Positions 52,648-57,164 of a DNA stretch of 57,164 nt are shown here, one piece after another. Numbering within the stretch: position 1 is the first letter of the stretch; every line of letters begins with the position of its first letter. Position numbers and translations under genes: made by a program. A model generated the notes under the pieces. It was not told where the DNA came from and ran no database searches. It was given only the letters and a program-made list of their open reading frames with translations. This stretch comes from Anaeromyces robustus (Eukaryota; Neocallimastigomycota; Neocallimastigomycetes; Neocallimastigales; Neocallimastigaceae), in the NCBI GenBank assembly GCA_002104895.1, contig MCFG01000332.1, forward strand, positions 22,501 to 79,664, given 5' to 3'.

Positions 52648-52961
52648 GTTTAAATAGTCCAGGAGTTCGTCAATCCTTAGTTATTTTAGATAGATCTAAT
52701 TCTAATGCTCAACAACAACAACAACAACATCAGCAACAACAACAACAACAATTATCTAGTGATCTTTCACCTACTTTAGCAGTACCAAAAGCAGATTTAT
52801 CAAATTCTTCAGTATCCGTTGTATCTAGAAATTCATCCGTTAAATTAAAGAGAAATATTATGAAAAAATTTTTCCATATAAATATTAAAAAAAAGCATAA
52901 TAAAAAAGAAAATAATATTAAAAATAAAAAGAATTTAGATTCAAATAATTATTTTTCATAA
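47709..52961 (+). CDS. Large Asn-rich, kinase-site-rich protein of unknown function (1453 aa, 4 exons)
   Basis: Exons 47709-47874, 48300-48599, 48787-48843 and 49123-52961; introns are GT..AG and all three joins keep frame, giving 1453 codons plus stop. The ATG at 49152 is therefore internal (residue 185). I recognise no domain. Residues about 1-185 are the least repetitive and contain a basic patch (MIPKKKR). The rest is disordered: Asn/Ile repeats at about 432-506, a three-fold SSPLSKYDSS repeat at 972-1007, an acidic Glu-rich stretch near 1040-1075, a Lys/Ser/Asn stretch near 1120-1146, DN repeats, a Gln run near 1371-1385, and a very basic C-terminus (about 60 residues, KLKRNIMKKFFHINIKKK). 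Many RRxS-type sites are visible (RRSSSLGS, RRRSSITR, KRHSF, RRFSIT), as expected for substrates of PKA-like kinases, and also SP sites (inference). No membrane segment or signal peptide is seen. A phosphoregulated scaffold or a cortical or cell-cycle regulator would fit, but this is a guess. Confidence 0.85.
51513..51620 (+). repeat. 36-bp coding repeat, three copies
   Basis: Units at 51513, 51549 and 51585 encode SSPLS[KR]YDSS plus two variable residues (VV, IV, ID). Each unit holds one SP dipeptide and one Tyr in the same place. Substitutions between copies are few and mostly conservative or silent. Confidence 0.95.
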
Positions 52962-54433
52962 TACTTGAAAAAGAAGGATAAAACAAAAACAAAAACAAAA
53001 ACCAGAAACAAACAAACAAACAAAAATAAATAAATAAATAAAATAAAAAAAAATAAAATATTACAATAAAAATTATTGAATTTAACTCTTCAATACACAT
53101 AACGCATACAAGCAAATAGAATCGAATAAGATTAAATTAAATTAAATTAAATTAATAAAAAAAAAAAAAAAAAAAGAAATTTGGTATATATCAATAAATA
53201 TATCAATAATATTAACAATATCAATATCAAAAAAATACAAAATAAAATATATACATTGTTAAAAAAAAAAAAGAAAAAAAAAAAAAAAAAAAAAGAAAAA
53301 TAAAAAAACAAAAAGCAAAAAACAAAAAAGCAAAAAAGCAAACATAAAAAAAACAAACAAAGATCAAAAATATAATATATATCAATAAATATTAATATTA
53401 ATAATATTGGATATATAAATGAACCTTGATATAAATAATTATTATAATTAAAATTTATATCAATAAGTTTATTATTAAAATTATTAAATATATATATATA
53501 TTTACATAAATATTGATACCACTTTTTAAATATATATATATATATAGGTATATAATATTAATATTATAATATATAAAAATATTTATAATATGTTATATAT
53601 ATTATAATATATATAATTTTATTAATATCCATATCCAGTATTAAAAATATTTAAATTATAATCTTTATTTATTAATATTTATATGCAAAAATTAAAAAAA
53701 AAAGAAAGAAAGAATTATTATTTTTATTTTTGTTAATCCCCCCTCCTTTTTTTTTTTTTTTTTTTTTTTTTTCTTTTATTTTGAATTTAGAATTTAAAAA
53801 CCATTATTTTTTTTTTTTTATTATTATTATCATTATTATCATTATTGATTTATTGATTTTATTTAAAGCATTATAACATTATATATCTATTATCTATTAT
53901 ATTATTATTATTATTATTATTGATTTTTTTTTTATATAGAAAAAAAAAATATAATATATTATATATTATTTTATATAAAAAAAGAAAAAAAAAAAAAAAA
54001 AAAAAGATAAAAATGACATTATATATTACCTTCCTTTTTTTTTTTTTTTTTTTTTTTTTTGTAAACATATCTTTTAAAACAAATATTTATTAAATATTTA
54101 TATATTTTATACTTAAAAACAATAAAAAAAAAAATTTTTTTTTTATTAATTATATATATAATTTAAGGGAAAAAAAATAACAATAACATATAACAATATT
54201 ATCATATTATCTTAAAATAATCTATTAGAAATATAAATATATAGAAATATTATAATTTTTATAATAACTAAATCATAAATATCCTAAAAAAAAAGAAAAT
54301 AATAATAATAATAATATTCTTATATATATATATATATATATTTATTTTTATTTTATTGACATTAATATATTTTTATACAATTATACAATATACAATATAC
54401 AATATACATTTAATTATTATTTTTTTTTTACAA

Positions 54434-54465
<32 letters not shown>

Positions 54466-54803
54466 AAGCAAAGCAAAACAAAATTATTTATTTATTATTT
54501 TTATTTTTTACAATCAAATATATATTATTATTTATTCAAAAGAAAAAAAAAATTAAAAAAAAAAAAAAAGAAAAAAAAAAAAAAAGAATTTTTTTATATT
54601 AATTAAAAATATTTTTTTTTTCTTTTTTTTTTTTTTTATTATTATTTAAAAAGAAAAAAAAAATTATAATTATTAATATCATGAGGTAATTTTTTTATAT
54701 ATACAACGTTCATGAACAATATTAATAATTATTATTATTTTTTTTTTTTTAGTACTATTACTTTTTATATCTGTATATTTTTTTTTCTTTACTTTTTAAT
54801 ATT

Positions 54804-54836
<33 letters not shown>

Positions 54837-54986
54837 TACCAATATCAATAATAACTATATATCTATATATATATATATGAATATGAATTTATTAATATAT
54901 TTCATATATATCTTCTATAAAACGAAAAAAAAAAAAAATCTATTAAATATTATTATATATATTTACAAGTTTTAAAAGAAAAAAAA

Positions 54987-55025
<39 letters not shown>

Positions 55026-55143
55026 GACAGTTTGGAAAATCTATTGTAATATATAAAAATTAGAAATTGGACATAGGCAAGAACATAAGAACATGAAAGT
55101 AGAAGAAAAAGAAGAATGAAAGAAAGAAAAAAAGGAAAAATGT

Positions 55144-55177
<34 letters not shown>

Positions 55178-56034
55178 ACAGAAAAGGACAAGACAATATT
55201 ATATATAAATATAATTATATAAATATAACATTATAACATATATATATCATTTAATTATAAATTATGAGAATTATATATATCTATATAAATATTATGTATA
55301 TATATATATATATTCTTATTGTAAAAATATAAGTAACTTGTATATATATATATATATAATTTAAATTTTTATTCTTTATTTAACCATTTAATAAAATAAA
55401 AAATTAAAAAATAAAAAATAAAAATAAAAAAAAAAAAAAGCATATATTTATATATTTATATACATAATAATATAACTAAGAGATAAAAAGAAAATAATAA
55501 TAATAATAATTTAGATAAATGATAATAATAATAATAATAATAATAATAATTTAAATTAATAATTAATAATTTAAAAAAAAAAAAAAAAGTTATGTAGTAG
55601 ATATATTTATAAAAACCTATTTAGAAAAAAATAGATAGAAGTCATTATCCATTACATGTAAACAACAACAAAAGAAAAAAAAGTTATAAATTATATATAT
55701 CTAAATATATATAATATCTTTTTTTTTTTTTTTTTTTTTTTACTAAATTTTTGAAAAAAAGTAAACTGAAATAAAAAAATAAAAAAAAAAAAGGAAAATA
55801 ACAAAAAAAAAAAAAAAAAAAAAAGTGAAATAAAAAATAAAAAAAAACATAAAAAATAAAAAGAATAATAATCATAATAATAAATAAATAAAAGAAATTA
55901 TTTAGTATTTTTATATTATTATGATACTGAACATTGATAATGACATTTGACATTAATAAATGAAATAATTAAAAATTTCATATTTATATTTATATATAGT
56001 TATAATAATCAATTATTATTCTTTATTATTATTA
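52962..56034. other. AT-rich intergenic region downstream of the Asn-rich gene
   Basis: It begins with the presumed 3' untranslated region (ACAAAAACAAAAACAAAAAC, then AAACAAAC runs) and continues as A and T homopolymers and AT dinucleotides. A slightly more complex purine-rich patch at about 55020-55200 shows no gene. Nothing else is supported. Confidence 0.6.
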
Positions 56035-56099
56035 ATTATTATTATTATTAATTATTATCTTCTTCAATTATATTATTATTATTATTATTATTATTATTA

Positions 56100-56131
<32 letters not shown>

Positions 56132-56267
56132 TATTATTATTTATTATTATTTATTATTAATTATTATTATTATTATTAATTACTATTATTATCATCATCA
56201 TTATTATTATTTTTTTCTTCTTCTTCAATTATATTATTATTATTATTATTATTAATTATTATTATTA

Positions 56268-56323
<56 letters not shown>

Positions 56324-56500
56324 CTTCTTTTTCAATTATATTATTATTATTATTAATTATTTATTATTATTATCTTCTTCTTCTTCTTCAATTATATTAT
56401 TATTATTATTATCTTCTTCTTCTTTAATTATATTATTATTTTTTATTATTATTATCATCTTCTTCTTCAATTATATTATTATTATTATTATTTATTATAA
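56035..56500. repeat. CTTCTTC-AATTATA-(TTA)n minisatellite
   Basis: At least six units contain CTTCTTC or a close variant, then AATTATATTA, then a run of TTA. On the minus strand each unit would read as a Glu run, Asp, then an Asn run, but the frame is broken repeatedly, so it is either a noncoding array or the ruin of an acidic Asn-rich coding repeat. Confidence 0.85.
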
Positions 56501-56592
56501 TTATTTGTTATTGTCGTTGCTTTTTTTCTATTTGATATTTGTATTTACTTATTATTATTTACTTTTATTGACTTATTCACACATTTTATTTG

Positions 56593-56645
56593 AATTTATT
56601 GAATAATAATAATATAATGTTGTCTTTTTTTACAGACAACAGGCA
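56593..56645. repeat. First copy of a duplicated stem-loop block
   Basis: Contains TGTTGTC and GACAACA arms around a T-rich loop ending ACA, flanked by AATTTATTGAATAATA on the left and GGCA on the right. It matches 57083-57125 apart from loop-length and AT-length changes. Confidence 0.85.
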
Positions 56646-56716
56646 ATAATATTACTGGTCACAACTAAAACTATTAAAAAGACTATCTAAAAAAATGAAA
56701 AAAAAAATTTCTATCT

Positions 56717-56719
<3 letters not shown>

Positions 56720-56758
<39 letters not shown>

Positions 56759-57164
56759 GCACACAATTTGTACGTCAACTTTATTGAATTTAAATATTAA
56801 AATACATGAATCATAAAAAAAACACATAATGAAAAAAAATGATACTAAAAAAAATAAAAACCAGTAAAATATTATAGATAATAATAGATAATACTGGAGG
56901 AAAAAAAGAAGTATAATAATATTTAAAAACAATAAATCCATACAGCCCTTAATTCTAAATATAGAATTAAAGTAAAATTGATCTATCCTATTCCACTAGG
57001 GTCGGAAATAGGATCGGCATTTGCCCTACTAGGCTGTCCTACTGTGTTATCAGCATTGACGTTCCTGGAGAGGTTGGTTTTAAATTTATTGAATAATATA
57101 TGTTGTCTTTTACAGACAACAGGCATGATATCATTCAATAGAGCCGCAGATCGCAACAAGAATG
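56720..57164 (-). mobile_element. 3' end of a poly(A)-tailed insertion (retrotransposon or retrocopy), runs off the right edge
   Basis: Read on the minus strand, an open frame enters at the window edge and continues for 59 codons to a TAG at 56985-56983. Its end (QPSRANADPISDPSGIG) uses ordinary, not AT-driven, residues. A 227-nt untranslated-like stretch follows, with an AATAAA at 56785-56780. A 36-base A tract begins 24 nt further (56755-56720). This order is what a reverse-transcribed mRNA or LINE 3' end looks like. Caution: AATAAA and A runs are cheap in this genome, the plus strand also has an open frame of about 43 codons here (ending FKFIE near 57094), and I recognise no domain. A 5' target-site duplication would lie outside the window. 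Confidence 0.4.
57083..57125. repeat. Second copy of the duplicated stem-loop block
   Basis: AATTTATTGAATAATA, then TGTTGTC and GACAACA arms and GGCA, as in 56593-56645. It lies 490 bp from the first copy, same orientation, and falls inside the minus-strand open frame of the right-edge element. On the plus strand the string TTTTACAG followed by ACAACAGGC could also be read as an intron 3' end. Confidence 0.8.

Overview
The window is extremely AT-rich (roughly 80-85% A+T by eye) and full of homopolymers and AAT, TAAA and ATTTT simple repeats. It has few genes, one of them packed with short introns, very Asn- and Gln-rich proteins, and a fungal-looking C2H2 zinc-finger factor. This combination best fits nuclear DNA of an anaerobic gut fungus (Neocallimastigomycota, such as Neocallimastix, Piromyces or Anaeromyces). 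The assignment is inference from style. Dictyostelium is the main alternative, but its introns are normally far sparser than those in the first gene here.

Layout, left to right. (1) 122-6132, minus strand: a 19-exon gene for a presequence-degrading M16C metalloprotease (PreP/Cym1 family). It is complete at the N-terminus and runs off the left edge. I rebuilt all 18 internal introns and every junction keeps frame, giving 727 codons in the window. (2) About 8.1-10.1 kb: a decayed GHKL/sacsin-type ATPase gene on the plus strand. Upstream lie a 13-bp tandem repeat and a perfect 36-bp inverted repeat. An AT minisatellite begins where its reading frame finally ends. (3) About 9.8-39.3 kb: a desert of nearly 30 kb with no credible protein gene. 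Its one clear break in composition, near 31.67-32.28 kb, holds a tRNA-derived SINE-like retroposon with an 11-bp target-site duplication, a tRNA-like head with Pol III boxes, several short hairpins and a poly(A) tail. Next to it is a second tRNA-like relic in the opposite orientation. (4) 39273-41864, plus: an intronless gene for an 863-residue Q/N-rich protein with two C-terminal zinc fingers. (5) 41.9-47.7 kb: a second AT desert with one diverged hairpin repeat. (6) 47709-52961, plus: a four-exon gene, rebuilt here, for a 1453-residue low-complexity protein of unknown function with many basophilic kinase-like sites. (7) 53-57.2 kb: AT repeats, a CTTCTTC/ATT minisatellite, and at the right edge a less AT-rich block that looks like the 3' end of a poly(A)-tailed insertion entering on the minus strand.

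The genes show no operon-like or pathway relationship. The protease would act in the hydrogenosome or mitochondrion-related organelle. The zinc-finger protein is a probable transcription factor. The large Asn-rich protein may be a phosphoregulated scaffold, but that is inference only. The most interesting items are the SINE-like retroposon pair near 31.7-32.3 kb, the perfect inverted repeat upstream of the ATPase pseudogene, and the poly(A)-tailed block with a duplicated stem-loop at the right end.
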